Shown here piece after piece: positions 45,544 to 55,116 of a stretch of DNA of 64,000 nucleotides. The notes under the pieces were generated by a model. That model was given only the letters and a program-made list of their open reading frames with translations, did not search any database and was not told the DNA's origin. A program made the translations under genes and the position numbers. How positions within the stretch are numbered: the first letter of the stretch is position 1; every line of letters starts with the position of its first letter. This DNA is from Shimia aestuarii (GTDB taxonomy: Bacteria; Pseudomonadota; Alphaproteobacteria; Rhodobacterales; Rhodobacteraceae), in NCBI RefSeq assembly GCF_900114635.1, contig NZ_FOTQ01000011.1, forward strand, positions 1 to 64,000. Direction: 5' to 3'.

Positions 45544-45738
45544 CCCGCATACTCCCTGCCAAGCACTTGACATGACTGGTAGATCAGGCCCAGCAGTTGA
45601 ACTGAAAAATTTGCGACACTACCGTCTGGAATACGTGCCAGTACGAGCGCGCCATCAAACGCCCTGATTGGGATCGGCCGAAAAACCATATGCGCCACAT
45701 TGCCCCAATCGCACACGCCCATATCCTGCTAAATGACC

Positions 45739-46374
45739 TTAAATGACAGTCTTGTCGTCACTTTCGAACGAAACCTGACCCGCGCAAATACAAAGTATTT
45801 CGGCGTCTTCATCGGACCCCGATACGTATGCGTGACCCATGGTGCTATCGAGGTAAGCATACTCTCCCACGTTCAATACAACGGTTGCATAGAATTCGCT
45901 GTGCAGCTCGACCGTGCCTCGTAAAACATAAATGAATTCCTCGCCATCATGGCGGACGAGTTCACCGAACTCGGCGATAGACCCCGCCTTTATCCTGACC
46001 AGCACTGGCAGCAGGCGCTTCGTCTTCAGACTGGAGCACAAGTAGCGGTGTTCGTAATTTTTGGTGTCCAACAAGTCATATTCATCGGGCCGGCCGACGA
46101 CCTGCCATCCAGTCGGCCGTGGACCTTCGTTGGACTCTGGGATGGTCTCGCCAAACATCGCGCTGACCGGAATGGACAGCCCTGCCGCCAGCCTCAGAAT
46201 GACGTCATAAGTCGGCGAAACACCCCCGTTTTCGATCTTTGATATGGTCGAAGCAGAAACCGATGATCGCGTTGCCAATTCGGTCAGAGTCAAATTGCGA
46301 GCTTTGCGCTTCGCTTTGAGACGTTGTCCGAAGGTCTCTTCCTCGGGGAGCGTTTCCCTTGCCGAAACATTCAT
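45739..46374 (-). CDS. XRE-cupin transcriptional regulator
   Basis: A 211-residue regulator from ATG 46374. The N-terminal XRE helix-turn-helix (about 17-72: LKAKRKARNLTLTELATRSSVSASTISKIENGGVSPTYDVILRLAAGL) is followed by a C-terminal cupin_2 beta barrel (about 135-205: GEEFIYVLRGTVELH, GHAYVSGSDEDAEIL), which senses a small molecule. It is paralogous to the regulator at 60364-60987. It lies just downstream of the ridA/dadA/TRAP genes in the same direction. Relatives (PuuR-like) control amine and amino-acid catabolism. Confidence 0.89.
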   Translation of the reverse strand: MNVSARETLPEEETFGQRLKAKRKARNLTLTELATRSSVSASTISKIENGGVSPTYDVILRLAAGLSIPVSAMFGETIPESNEGPRPTGWQVVGRPDEYDLLDTKNYEHRYLCSSLKTKRLLPVLVRIKAGSIAEFGELVRHDGEEFIYVLRGTVELHSEFYATVVLNVGEYAYLDSTMGHAYVSGSDEDAEILCICAGQVSFESDDKTVI

Positions 46375-46510
46375 GGTTTCTCCTTCAGGCATAGATGCTT
46401 GGCCTCGAGATATATGGTATTGTGCAGATGTCGGGGGAACAAGCAGCAGTAAAACTGCTTTTTTCTTGCGCGGGCTTGCACTCCACTGGATGCCGGTATG
46501 GTCGGGCCGA

Positions 46511-46903
46511 CTATTCCTTGGGCTTGAATACCGTAACCTCTATCTCCACTCTTGCGTCGGGTAACATCAACTCAGAGCAAACCGCCGAACGCGCTGGCGG
46601 GTACTCCGAAAAGAATTCTGCGTAGACCGTATTGAAGGGGGGAAAATCGCCGGCGTCGGTCAGCCAGACTGTCGCCCGTACCACATCTGACAACTGAGCA
46701 TCCAGGTTCTGCAGGAACGCTTCGATCAACGTCAGGCACTGACGCGTTTGCGGAGCGATGCCGCCCGCAACGATCTTGCCGTCGGAACCGAATGCAAGCT
46801 GGCCGGACAGAAAAATGAAATCACCTGCGCGGACCGCCTTTGACAGCGGCACCGGAGTTCCATCTGCAAGGGTGACCGCGCCTCCAAGTGTTTCGATTGT
46901 CAT
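46511..46903 (-). CDS. RidA/YjgF family enamine/imine deaminase
   Basis: A 130-residue Rid protein with the core pattern RAGDFIFLSGQLAF, RQCLTLIEAFLQNLDAQLSDVVRATVWLTD, and PPARSAVCSELMLPDARVEIEVTVF; the Arg of PARSAV is the substrate-carboxylate binder. RidA proteins speed hydrolysis of reactive 2-imino acids to 2-oxo acids. Its position 33 bp after the DadA-like oxidase, which makes imino acids, fits that role. It acts in the cytoplasm as a trimer. Confidence 0.9.
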   Translation of the reverse strand: MTIETLGGAVTLADGTPVPLSKAVRAGDFIFLSGQLAFGSDGKIVAGGIAPQTRQCLTLIEAFLQNLDAQLSDVVRATVWLTDAGDFPPFNTVYAEFFSEYPPARSAVCSELMLPDARVEIEVTVFKPKE

Positions 46904-46936
46904 TTAGCGCCCCTACGATTGGCATTGGATGGAGTG

Positions 46937-48205
46937 TCAGAACCGGTCAGGTCCGTAATCGGACACCGGGAGAGCGGGCAGTCGTCCTGCGATAAGGTCG
47001 CTGACAGCACGCGACGTGCCGCTGGCCGTGGTCCAGCCGAGATACCCGTGACCCGTGTTCAGATAAAGGTTTCGGGGGCCTTGCTGACCGATGATCGGCA
47101 AGCAATCCGGCGTCATCGGCCGATGCCCGCACCATGTCGTGAGCGGCTCCGCCCCTTCAACAAGTTCACGTACGCTCGGGTATGTTGCAAAGGCCGCGCG
47201 GCGCAGGTTTTCAATGCGCGCCGGATTGATTTCGGGTGAGTACCCACCGAATTCGGCGGAGCCGACAAAGCGTATCCGATCCCCAAGTGGTGTCAGTCCG
47301 ATATGCTGTGCATCGTCCACCACAGGGATTTTCGGCGCGCCGTTCCACCCTGTCACGTCATAGGTCACCGAATAGCCTTTGACCGGTTTGATCGGCAGCC
47401 GAAGACCCAGCTTTTGACCAAGCGCGGCACTCCAGAAACCTGCGGCAAGCACAACGGCGTCGGCGGCATGGCGTGTCTTGTCGGTGACCAAGGCGCTGAT
47501 CATGTCGCCAGAAAGCTCAATGTCGGTGACCGTCTCGCCATAGCAAAGACCGGCCCCTTCGGCGCTCAGGTGATCGGACAAAGAAGCGCAGAACTGGTGT
47601 GCATCGCCGTGCTGGTCATCTTTGTAATAGAAGCCTCCGGCCAGCCGGTCTTTGATATCGGTCAGGGCAGGTTCCAACCGCACCAGATCGGCTGGCGAAC
47701 ACGTTGTGACATCAACCCCGGCACTTCCGACGATCCCATTGGCGATCTCCGCATTCCTGAAACTTGCGGAATCGCGGTACATCATGATTGTGCCCAGTCC
47801 GCCCCGGTCCATCGGGGGATTGAGGGTTTCGCGCAGGGCATCGTATTGGTCCAGAGCATAGTGGCTCAGCCGTGCATTGCGTTGGATGGTTTGCCGAAAC
47901 CGGGAAGGCGTGGAGTTTCGAACGAAACTCAGCCCCCACCGTATATATTGCGGAATTGCCGAGGTCTTGACGTAGATCGCCGATGACGGGTTGCCGATCG
48001 AGGACAGAAGCACCTTGAAAATTCCAGGTGAATTCCAGGGAGCGGAATGGCTGGGGGTGATTAGCCCGCCATTCGCAAAACTGGTTTCAAGCGCAGGCCC
48101 TTCGCGGCGCTCGACCACGGTGACATCCATGCCCTCCCGCTTCAGAAAAAAGGCGGTTTGAAGCCCCGCGAGTCCGGCCCCGATGACGACGACTTTATTG
48201 GTCAT
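46937..48205 (-). CDS. FAD-dependent D-amino acid dehydrogenase (DadA-like)
   Basis: A 422-residue DAO-family flavoenzyme. The FAD-binding VVVIGAGLAGLQTAFFLKREGMDVTVVER is at the N-terminus, the middle has ANGGLITPSHSAPWNSPG typical of DadA, and the C-terminus reads TWCGHRPMTPDCLPIIGQ...LYLNTGHGYLGWTTASGTSRAVSDLIAG. It oxidises D-amino acids to 2-imino acids with a quinone or other acceptor. It lies between TRAP dctM (12-bp gap) and ridA (33-bp gap), so uptake, oxidation and imine hydrolysis are together. The exact substrate (D-amino acid, glycine or N-methyl amino acid) is not fixed by sequence. Confidence 0.89.
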   Translation of the reverse strand: MTNKVVVIGAGLAGLQTAFFLKREGMDVTVVERREGPALETSFANGGLITPSHSAPWNSPGIFKVLLSSIGNPSSAIYVKTSAIPQYIRWGLSFVRNSTPSRFRQTIQRNARLSHYALDQYDALRETLNPPMDRGGLGTIMMYRDSASFRNAEIANGIVGSAGVDVTTCSPADLVRLEPALTDIKDRLAGGFYYKDDQHGDAHQFCASLSDHLSAEGAGLCYGETVTDIELSGDMISALVTDKTRHAADAVVLAAGFWSAALGQKLGLRLPIKPVKGYSVTYDVTGWNGAPKIPVVDDAQHIGLTPLGDRIRFVGSAEFGGYSPEINPARIENLRRAAFATYPSVRELVEGAEPLTTWCGHRPMTPDCLPIIGQQGPRNLYLNTGHGYLGWTTASGTSRAVSDLIAGRLPALPVSDYGPDRF

Positions 48206-48217
48206 GTCAAATTTCCC

Positions 48218-49495
48218 TTAGTCGAGCAGCGAGGGCAGCCAAAGCGACAGCGAAGGAACAAAGGCCAGCAAGAGTATCGAGGCGATCACCGCGATGAAGA
48301 AGGGAATAGCTGCAACGACGACGCGCTCCGTCGGCACTTCTGCGATTTTCGCAGCCGTCAGCAGCGTCATCCCGACCGGCGGCGTGATGTTCGACACGTT
48401 CAGCGTGACAATCATGATGATCGCGAAATGCAGGCTGTCAAAGCCCAGCCCTACCATGGTGGGGTGCAGGATCGGACCGACCACGACCAGTGCGGGCAGC
48501 ACGTCCATGACAGTACCCAGCAGGATAAGAAACGCGATGACGAGGAGCAACTGTACGGTTTGGCTATCGGACACTCCCGAGATGATATCGGCTGCATCCC
48601 GTGCGAGGCCCGAGCGAACGACAAACCATGACAGAACCGCAGAAGCCGCCAGCAGAAAGAACACGACGCCGGAAAACCGGATAGTCACAACCATGGCATC
48701 CCATACCTTCGCCCAACTCAGGCGGCGATACAGCAAGGCACCAACCAGCAGCGTGTAGACAGCGGCAAAGGCAGATGCCTCGGTGACGGTGGTCAGGCCC
48801 GAAAGTATGCCGCCGAGAATAACGATGGGGACCATCAGCGCAGGCAGCGAGACGAGAAAGGCCATGAATGCAGCAAAAAGCGCGGTGGGCTCGTGCTGAG
48901 GGAAGCCCTTGCGCCATGCCAGAAATATGCTGACGGCGAGCATGGAGCCTGCCATCAGGATGCCGGGGATGATGCCGGCGGCGAATAGGTCGATCACCGA
49001 AACGTCACGCAGGATAGTCGCATAGACGACCATGATGATGCTTGGCGGGATGATCGGCCCGATGATCGACGAACAGGCCGTAACGGCGGCGCTGTACTCG
49101 GCCGAATAACCTTCCTCCTTCATTGCGGGAATGAGAATGCGGCCGATGGATACCGTATCGGTCACAGCGGCCCCCGTCAGCCCGGCAAAGAACACGCTGA
49201 CCGTGATGTTCACATGACTCAATGCCCCACGGATGCGCCCGAACAGCGCATTGTTGAAGGCGATCAGCCGCTCGGTCAGGCTGGCGTGGCTCATCAACTC
49301 GGACGTGAAGATGAAATAGGGGACGGCAATAAGCACGAAGGATGACACGCCCGAGAACATCTTGTCAGGCACGATGATCAGGTAGTCCAGCCCACCCAGT
49401 GACAGAGCGCCGGCTCCGCCCGCGAAGACCATCACAAGGCCGACCGGGGCACCGATCATCAGCATCACGACGAAAACCGAAACAACGATTGGCAT
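48218..49495 (-). CDS. dctM: TRAP transporter large permease (DctM)
   Basis: A 425-residue inner-membrane protein with about 12 hydrophobic segments and the DctM signatures ELMSHASLTERLIAFNNALFGRIRGALSHVNITVSVFFAGLTGAAVTDTVSIG, SSIIGPIIPPSIIMVVYA and NVSNITPPVGMTLLTAAKIA. It forms the sodium-driven channel with DctQ and receives substrate from DctP. The start overlaps the dctQ stop by one base. The linked DadA suggests an amino-acid-type substrate. Confidence 0.93.
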   Translation of the reverse strand: MPIVVSVFVVMLMIGAPVGLVMVFAGGAGALSLGGLDYLIIVPDKMFSGVSSFVLIAVPYFIFTSELMSHASLTERLIAFNNALFGRIRGALSHVNITVSVFFAGLTGAAVTDTVSIGRILIPAMKEEGYSAEYSAAVTACSSIIGPIIPPSIIMVVYATILRDVSVIDLFAAGIIPGILMAGSMLAVSIFLAWRKGFPQHEPTALFAAFMAFLVSLPALMVPIVILGGILSGLTTVTEASAFAAVYTLLVGALLYRRLSWAKVWDAMVVTIRFSGVVFFLLAASAVLSWFVVRSGLARDAADIISGVSDSQTVQLLLVIAFLILLGTVMDVLPALVVVGPILHPTMVGLGFDSLHFAIIMIVTLNVSNITPPVGMTLLTAAKIAEVPTERVVVAAIPFFIAVIASILLLAFVPSLSLWLPSLLD

Positions 49496-50034
49496 CAGCG
49501 TAACTCCACGTTTTGAGCGGCTTCCTGACTGCTGACGGGAAAGTCCATCTCATGGGGGGGCGTCTCCTCGATCAACGCACGCCCGGCGACGAGATGGACC
49601 AGCATGATCGCCCCCGCGACCGGCAGGCTTGCCGTAACCCAACGCTGCGAGAACTGGATCTGGTCACTGATCATGACCAGTTGATCGGACTCGACGGTGA
49701 ACTGTATTCCGTAGACCAGCAGAACGAGGCCCAGAACGCCAATTGCTGCAATCGTCATCACGTGCAGAACGGTGCGGAGAAACGCCGGCATCGCATTGGT
49801 AACCAGCTTCATGGCGACATGCTCGCCGCCGCGAAAGGCGACAGTTATCGAAAGCAGCGCGATCCAGGGAACAAACTGCCGGGCCAGCGAATAGGTCCAA
49901 CTCAACGCGTCCCCGACAATTGCCTGATAGAGTGCTCCGGAAAAGGAAATGCAAAGCATGGAAACCAGAATCGCGGCGCAAACAGCGGTGACAATCACGT
50001 TGAGACGCATGCTGAATTGTGCAAGCCAAGACAT
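49495..50034 (-). CDS. dctQ: TRAP transporter small permease (DctQ)
   Basis: A 179-residue protein with four hydrophobic segments (about 12-34, 49-66, 87-110, 130-155) and the DctQ-type pattern LARQFVPWIALLSITVAFRGGEHVAMKL. It pairs with DctM. It lies 63 bp after dctP and overlaps dctM. Confidence 0.9.
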   Translation of the reverse strand: MSWLAQFSMRLNVIVTAVCAAILVSMLCISFSGALYQAIVGDALSWTYSLARQFVPWIALLSITVAFRGGEHVAMKLVTNAMPAFLRTVLHVMTIAAIGVLGLVLLVYGIQFTVESDQLVMISDQIQFSQRWVTASLPVAGAIMLVHLVAGRALIEETPPHEMDFPVSSQEAAQNVELR

Positions 50035-50097
50035 TTGGTGCTCCGATGCTCAAATACGCGCAGCCCGGGAGCGTGTCCGGGCTACGCTCATCCCGGA

Positions 50098-51195
50098 TCA
50101 GTCTGCGTAGAGACCGATGCTGGTTTCTTTCTCGGCGGCAGAGATGCGTGCCACTTCCGCCCAAAGCTCATCGACCAGTGCCGGGTCCACTCCGAAATCA
50201 CCGGTGACCCACTCGCGCCATGCGGGGCGCGCAATCTCGGCCATCCTAGTGCGCTCGGAAGCAGGCAGGACATAGCATTCGTCGAACAGCTTGCAGCTTT
50301 CTGTCCATCCGTTGATGGCCTGCAGTGCCGCGATGCCGTGGCCGATCTTCACCGCTTCGCGGGCCGCGACGGCAATCGCCTCCTGATACTCTTTTGGCAG
50401 CGATTGGAACCACTTTTCGCTGACCACGAAAGTCGTCGAGTTGTAGACGTGGCCGCTGAGCGTGGTGTAATCGGTAACTTCATAAAGCTTGTAGGCGGTC
50501 GAGATGCCCGGAGCATTGAACTGACCATCTGCAAGGCCCGTGGACAGTGCGGTATGGACCTCGCCCCATGGCAGCGGTGTGGCCGAGGCGCCGAGCGCCT
50601 TCATGATCGCGACATGTGCCGGGTTTTCCTCGACACGGATCTTGAGGCCTGCCAGGTCCTCGACGGTCTTCACCAGCCGCTGGTTGGTCGTCAGGGCGAC
50701 AAACCCGCCCCCGTCGTCAAACGTCCCCAGATAACGCAGGCCGCTTTCCTCGATTGCCCCTTTCATGAAATTCGCGTGCCACTCGCCATCGAAATAGGCG
50801 CGGGCTGTGAGGTAATCATTGAACAGGAACGGCGAGGTGACGATCTGATAATCGGAAAAGAACGAAGACATCGCCCCCGACGACATCACCGTCGCCTGCA
50901 TGGTGCGTCCGGATTGGGTCTGCTTTCCGGATTCCACTTCGTTACCCAACTGGCTGCCGGCAAAGATCTGCACGTCGATGGCCCCGCCGGTGGCGCTTTC
51001 CACCAGGGCTTCGAAATGCAGCAGGCTCGGTTGCACTTCGTTGCTCATCGGGTCTTCGGGGTAAAGGTGCCCGATGACCATTTCATAGTCAGCTGCATGG
51101 GCCGTGCTTGCAAGCAATAGTGCAGCGGCCCCGGCCTGGGCTGTCTTGCGGGCAATCAGCAAAGCTGCGGAGCCAGTGGTAAGTTTTGTCGGCAT
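50098..51195 (-). CDS. dctP: TRAP transporter substrate-binding protein (DctP)
   Basis: A 365-residue periplasmic binding protein with a signal peptide (ends STAHAADYE). DctP features include GGAIDVQIFAGSQLGNEVE, DLAGLKIRVEENPAHVAIMKALGASATPLPWGEVHTALSTGLADGQFNAPG and KWFQSLPKEYQEAI; the Arg of KIRVE is the usual carboxylate-binding residue. ATG 51195 has GGGAGGAA upstream; longer in-frame extensions are not credible. It is the first gene of the dctPQM-dadA-ridA unit, transcribed from the promoter near 51294-51322. Confidence 0.92.
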   Translation of the reverse strand: MPTKLTTGSAALLIARKTAQAGAAALLLASTAHAADYEMVIGHLYPEDPMSNEVQPSLLHFEALVESATGGAIDVQIFAGSQLGNEVESGKQTQSGRTMQATVMSSGAMSSFFSDYQIVTSPFLFNDYLTARAYFDGEWHANFMKGAIEESGLRYLGTFDDGGGFVALTTNQRLVKTVEDLAGLKIRVEENPAHVAIMKALGASATPLPWGEVHTALSTGLADGQFNAPGISTAYKLYEVTDYTTLSGHVYNSTTFVVSEKWFQSLPKEYQEAIAVAAREAVKIGHGIAALQAINGWTESCKLFDECYVLPASERTRMAEIARPAWREWVTGDFGVDPALVDELWAEVARISAAEKETSIGLYAD

Positions 51196-51293
51196 TCTGT
51201 GTTCCTCCCGGTCTGTGTCGCCCGTCGTCTTACGCGATGAGCAGATCTGGTGTTGTCGCCTTCGAATCCGGTCGGACCGGCGACATGGAGGTA

Positions 51294-51322
51294 AAGATAG
51301 AAAAACAATTTTCTTTTTGTCA
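51294..51322 (-). promoter_or_regulatory. Probable sigma-70 promoter of dctPQM-dadA-ridA
   Basis: On the minus strand TTGACA (51322-51317) and TATCTT (51299-51294) are separated by 17 bp in an AT-rich patch, about 95 bp before dctP. Confidence 0.7.
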
Positions 51323-51325
51323 ATA

Positions 51326-51341
51326 AATTTCCTATCGGAAA
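51326..51341 (-). promoter_or_regulatory. Operator-like site TTTTCCGATAGGAAAT
   Basis: A 16-bp near-palindrome just upstream of the -35 box of the dctP promoter. It matches the two sites before the second XRE-cupin/DadA pair (61001-61016, 61026-61041) at 14 of 16 positions or better, which suggests control by an XRE-cupin regulator. Confidence 0.72.
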
Positions 51342-51424
51342 ATTTTTGTGCGCGAGCGAAAGCGGGTGCGGCGGCAATCGGAGGCACACTCAGGGGCCCA
51401 GATGGCCGGGTGTTGGCCGGTACA

Positions 51425-51886
51425 TCAGATCGGCAGGGCTGTCGTCTTTTTGACGACGTCCAGAACGACCGAACTTTCCATTTCCTGAACCCCGGGCAGC
51501 GAGACAAGCTTGTCCTGAACAAGCGCGTGATAGTGGTCAATGTCGCGCACCACGATATGAAGGTGATAGTCGAAGCTCCCCAAGAGCAGCACTGCATACT
51601 GGATTTCCGGAATGGCGCGGATCGCGCGGCGGAAGGCTTCAAGCCCCGCCCGGTCATGTTTGTTCAGTTTGACCCGCGCCACGACAAGCGCGTTAAAACC
51701 AAGCCGTCTCCGATCCAGATCGACGGTCTTGCCCCTGATGATCCCGGCTTCCTGAAGCTGGATGATCCGTCTTGAGCAAGGCGATTGAGAAATGCCGACC
51801 TGCTCGGCGATTTCGGTCACGGTTTTAGAGCCATCAGCCTGCATCGCGCGAAGGATACGCATGTCCGTTTCATCTATTTTCAGCAT
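51425..51886 (-). CDS. Lrp/AsnC family regulator (BkdR-like)
   Basis: A 153-residue Lrp-type protein. The N-terminal helix-turn-helix (MLKIDETDMRILRAMQADGSKTVTEIAEQVGISQSPCSRRIIQLQEAGII) is followed by the RAM ligand-binding domain (about 65-145: VQEMESSVVLDVVK). It is divergent from the thiolase-BCKDH operon with a 134-bp gap. In Pseudomonas the Lrp-like BkdR activates a divergent bkd operon in response to branched-chain amino acids, so the same role is likely here. Confidence 0.9.
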   Translation of the reverse strand: MLKIDETDMRILRAMQADGSKTVTEIAEQVGISQSPCSRRIIQLQEAGIIRGKTVDLDRRRLGFNALVVARVKLNKHDRAGLEAFRRAIRAIPEIQYAVLLLGSFDYHLHIVVRDIDHYHALVQDKLVSLPGVQEMESSVVLDVVKKTTALPI

Positions 51887-52020
51887 GATTCAGCCTCTTA
51901 AAGGAGTATTTGCGTCTGAATCTTGCTTTAATTTCGAACTTTTGTCCATCCTTTGGGAAAACCAGCCGAGAGACTCATGCCATAGTGCGCCCGGATTTGA
52001 GCTCGACTGGGAGAATGAGA

Positions 52021-53196
52021 ATGGCAGAGGTCGTGATCTGTAGCGCAAAGCGCACGCCGATGGGCGGGTTTCAGGGAGAGTTCGGCGGAATCGGAGCCAC
52101 TGATCTGGGCGCGATCGCAATTCGCGGCGCGATTGCCGACGCAGGGATAGCAGGTGATGACGTTGACGAAACCATCATGGGCATCGTGCTGTCAGCCGGC
52201 GTCGGTCAGGCACCTGCACGTCAGGCCTGCCTCGGCGCTGGCCTGCCCTTGTCCACGCCGGCAACCGCAATAAGCAAGGTTTGCGGCTCGGGCATGCAGG
52301 CGGTGATCCAAGGCTGCACCCAGATTTCCTCCGGGTTCAGCCGGTTCGTCGTGGCGGGCGGCATGGAGAGCATGTCCAATGCCCCCTACCTCTCTCCAAA
52401 CACCCGCTCTGGTGCACGTCTTGGACATGTGAGGATGCTGGATCACATGTTTTTCGACGGGCTGGAGGATGCCTATGAAGGTGGCCTGATGGGAAGTTTT
52501 GCCGAAAACTGCGCCCGGAAATACGAATTCTCACGCGAGGCGCAAGATGCCTACGCGATCGCTTCGCTCAGCCGGGCTCTGGCCGCCACGGATGGCGGGG
52601 TATTCAGCGCCGAAATCGCGCCTGTGACGATCAAGACGCGCAGCGGCGAACAAACGATCCGAAGTGACGAGCAGCCGCGCAATGCCCACCCCGACAAGAT
52701 CCCGCAGTTGAAGCCCGCATTCGCCAAGGATGGCACGGTTACGGCGGCGAACGCCTCTTCGATTTCGGATGGCGCCGCGGCCTTGGTTCTGGCATCGCGC
52801 GACGCTGCTGCGGCGAAAGCGCTGCCGGTGCGGGCGCGGATCGTAGGGTTTTCGGGCCATGCGCAGGAGCCCGGCTGGTTCACCACGGCCCCGGTCGCGG
52901 CCACACGAAAGCTGTTGGACCGGATCGGCTGGACCATTGCCGATGTTGATCTCTGGGAGGTCAACGAGGCCTTTGCTGTAGTGGCCATGGCGTTCATGCA
53001 GGATCTCGATATCGACCATGAGACGTTGAACGTAAACGGTGGCGCCTGTGCCTTGGGCCATCCCATTGGCGCCTCGGGCGCGCGCATCCTCGTCACGCTT
53101 CTGCATGCGCTGGAACAGCGCGATCTGAAACGCGGGGTCGCCGCAATCTGCATTGGGGGCGGCGAGGCCTTGGCGGTCGCCATCGAGAGGGAGTGA
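52021..53196 (+). CDS. Acetyl-CoA acyltransferase (thiolase)
   Basis: A 391-residue thiolase. The nucleophile is Cys88 in ISKVCGSGMQAV; His and Cys of the general-base pair lie in NVNGGACALGHPIGASGARIL and CIGGGEALAVAIE. It cleaves 3-oxoacyl-CoA. In an operon with a branched-chain dehydrogenase, an HSD10-like SDR and BCKDH, the probable reaction is 2-methylacetoacetyl-CoA to acetyl-CoA plus propionyl-CoA, the end of isoleucine breakdown. ATG 52021 is preceded by GGGAG. Confidence 0.91.
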   Translation: MAEVVICSAKRTPMGGFQGEFGGIGATDLGAIAIRGAIADAGIAGDDVDETIMGIVLSAGVGQAPARQACLGAGLPLSTPATAISKVCGSGMQAVIQGCTQISSGFSRFVVAGGMESMSNAPYLSPNTRSGARLGHVRMLDHMFFDGLEDAYEGGLMGSFAENCARKYEFSREAQDAYAIASLSRALAATDGGVFSAEIAPVTIKTRSGEQTIRSDEQPRNAHPDKIPQLKPAFAKDGTVTAANASSISDGAAALVLASRDAAAAKALPVRARIVGFSGHAQEPGWFTTAPVAATRKLLDRIGWTIADVDLWEVNEAFAVVAMAFMQDLDIDHETLNVNGGACALGHPIGASGARILVTLLHALEQRDLKRGVAAICIGGGEALAVAIERE

Positions 53197-53200
53197 TCAG

Positions 53201-54352
53201 ATGCTAGGTATCCTCACAGAAGAACAGGTGATGATCCGCGATATGGCCCGGCAGTTTGCGCGGGACAAGCTGACGCAAGGCGCTGCTGACCGGGAGTCGG
53301 CAGGACGGATCGAAACCGATATCATCGAAGAGATGGGGCAACTGGGATTTCTGGGCATGACCGTGCCCGAGGAAATGGGAGGTGTCGGGGCCGACTATGT
53401 CTCTTATGCGCTGGCGCTGATGGAAATTGCGGCCGGCGATGGCGCAGTCTCGACCATGATGTCGGTCCACAATGCGCCATTCTGCGCGATCCTGCAGACG
53501 TTTGCCAACAAGACGCAGCAGGACGCCTGGCTGAACCCGGCGGCCACAGGCGCGTTCATCGGCTGCTTTGCCTTGACCGAGCCCGGAACCGGCACCGATG
53601 CCGCCGCGATCAAGACGCGGGCTGTGCGCACAAACGATGGCTATGTTCTGAACGGTTCAAAACAGTTCATCACCTCGGCCCGGATCGGTGGCGCAACGAT
53701 TGTCTTTGCCGTGACCGATCCGGCGGCGGGGAAAAAGGGGATTTCGGCGTTTTACCTCGAACAGGGCAGCCCGGGATTTTTCGTGGCCGAACCGGAACGG
53801 AAGCTGGGCCAGAAAGCCTCTGACACCTGCGCCCTGACCTTTGAAGATCTCAAGGTGGATGCCGGCGCGTTGATCGGAACCGAGGGGCAGGGGCTTCAGA
53901 TCGCGCTGTCGTCGCTGGAAGCGGGTCGCATCGGCATTGCGTCGCAATCGGTGGGCATGGCGCAGGCCGCGCTTGACTATGCCATGGTCTATGCGCTGGA
54001 GCGTCAGACGTTCGGCAAGCCGATCTTCGAGCATCAGGCGGTTGCCTTCCGGCTTGCGGACATGGACGCACAGATCGAAGCCGCGCGGCAACTGGTCCTC
54101 TATGCCGCACGGCTCAAGGATCTGGGCCAGCCCTGCCTGCGCGAAGCCTCCATTGCCAAGCTGACGGCCAGCCAGATGGCGGAACGGGTCGTGTCGGACG
54201 CGATCCAGACACTGGGCGGATATGGCTATCTTTCTGAATTCCCGTTGGAACGGATCTATCGCGACGCGCGCGTCTGCCAGATCTACGAAGGCACATCGGA
54301 TGTCCAGCGGATCAACATTTCCCGTGACCTGAAAAGGAGATACCTGCAATGA
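53201..54352 (+). CDS. Acyl-CoA dehydrogenase, short/branched-chain type
   Basis: A 383-residue acyl-CoA dehydrogenase with CFALTEPGTGTDAAA, NGSKQFITSARIGG, LEAGRIGIASQSVGMAQAALDYA and the C-terminal GGYGYLSEFPLERIYRDARVCQIYEGTSDVQRI; Glu of YEGTSD is the candidate catalytic base. It fits 2-methylbutyryl-/isobutyryl-CoA oxidation after BCKDH. GAGGGAG lies before ATG 53201, five bases after the thiolase stop, and the 3' end overlaps the next gene by four bases. Confidence 0.92.
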   Translation: MLGILTEEQVMIRDMARQFARDKLTQGAADRESAGRIETDIIEEMGQLGFLGMTVPEEMGGVGADYVSYALALMEIAAGDGAVSTMMSVHNAPFCAILQTFANKTQQDAWLNPAATGAFIGCFALTEPGTGTDAAAIKTRAVRTNDGYVLNGSKQFITSARIGGATIVFAVTDPAAGKKGISAFYLEQGSPGFFVAEPERKLGQKASDTCALTFEDLKVDAGALIGTEGQGLQIALSSLEAGRIGIASQSVGMAQAALDYAMVYALERQTFGKPIFEHQAVAFRLADMDAQIEAARQLVLYAARLKDLGQPCLREASIAKLTASQMAERVVSDAIQTLGGYGYLSEFPLERIYRDARVCQIYEGTSDVQRINISRDLKRRYLQ

Positions 54353-55116
54353 GGATCGGTGCAGACACCCCCGCCGTCGTCACCGGTGGCGCTTCCGGTC
54401 TTGGGGCCGCCGTGACTAGAGCCCTGCGCGCGAAGGGTGTTCCCGTAGGCATTCTGGATATGAACGCGGACGCCGGACAGCAGTTTGCCGCAGAGACCGG
54501 CGCGACATTCGCGCAATGCGATATTTCCGATGCCGGCGCCGTGGGCACCGCGCTGGACAGGCTGCGCGCCCGTCAGGGTCAGGAAAGGATCTGCATCAAC
54601 TGTGCAGGTATTGCGCCAGCGGCCAAGACCGTATCCCGCGGCGCGGCCCATGACCCCGCCCTTTATGCGAAGGTTGTTGGTGTCAATCTCATCGGAACGT
54701 TCAACGTTGCAACCCAATCCGCGCTTGGTATTTCCGGGACCGAACCGCAGAACGACGATGGTGAGCGCGGGGTCATCATAAACACAGCATCGATTGCCGC
54801 CTTTGAAGGCCAGATGGGCCAGCTGGCCTATGCCTCGTCAAAGGCAGGGGTCGTCGGCCTGACCCTGCCAATGGCCCGCGATCTGGCCCAGACCGGCATC
54901 CGCGTCGTCGCCATTGCCCCCGGTATCTTCGCGACCCCCATGGTCACCGCCTTTCCGCAAGAGGTGCAGGATGCGCTCGCCCGGACATCGGAGTTTCCGC
55001 AGCGCCTCGGACGGGTCGAAGAGTTCGCCGAACTGGCGCTGCATATCGTCCGCAATACCATGCTGAATGGCGAGGTCATCCGCTTGGATGCAGCAACAAG
55101 GATGCAGTCAAAATGA
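54349..55116 (+). CDS. SDR dehydrogenase, HSD10-like 3-hydroxyacyl-CoA dehydrogenase
   Basis: A 255-residue classical SDR. It has NAD-binding [15 protein letters not shown], an Asp (LDMN) that favours NAD over NADP, and the catalytic Ser and Tyr-x-x-x-Lys in [24 protein letters not shown]. The [22 protein letters not shown] segment matches type-10 hydroxysteroid/2-methyl-3-hydroxybutyryl-CoA dehydrogenases. It would supply the third beta-oxidation step of isoleucine degradation between the dehydrogenase and the thiolase. No enoyl-CoA hydratase gene is in the operon. It overlaps both neighbours by four bases. Confidence 0.9.
   Translation: MRIGADTPAVVTGGASGLGAAVTRALRAKGVPVGILDMNADAGQQFAAETGATFAQCDISDAGAVGTALDRLRARQGQERICINCAGIAPAAKTVSRGAAHDPALYAKVVGVNLIGTFNVATQSALGISGTEPQNDDGERGVIINTASIAAFEGQMGQLAYASSKAGVVGLTLPMARDLAQTGIRVVAIAPGIFATPMVTAFPQEVQDALARTSEFPQRLGRVEEFAELALHIVRNTMLNGEVIRLDAATRMQSK

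Noticed and set aside
49513..51120. 535-codon frame opposite dctQ and dctP
   Set aside because: It spans two well-supported genes and their gap on the other strand and has no family signature.
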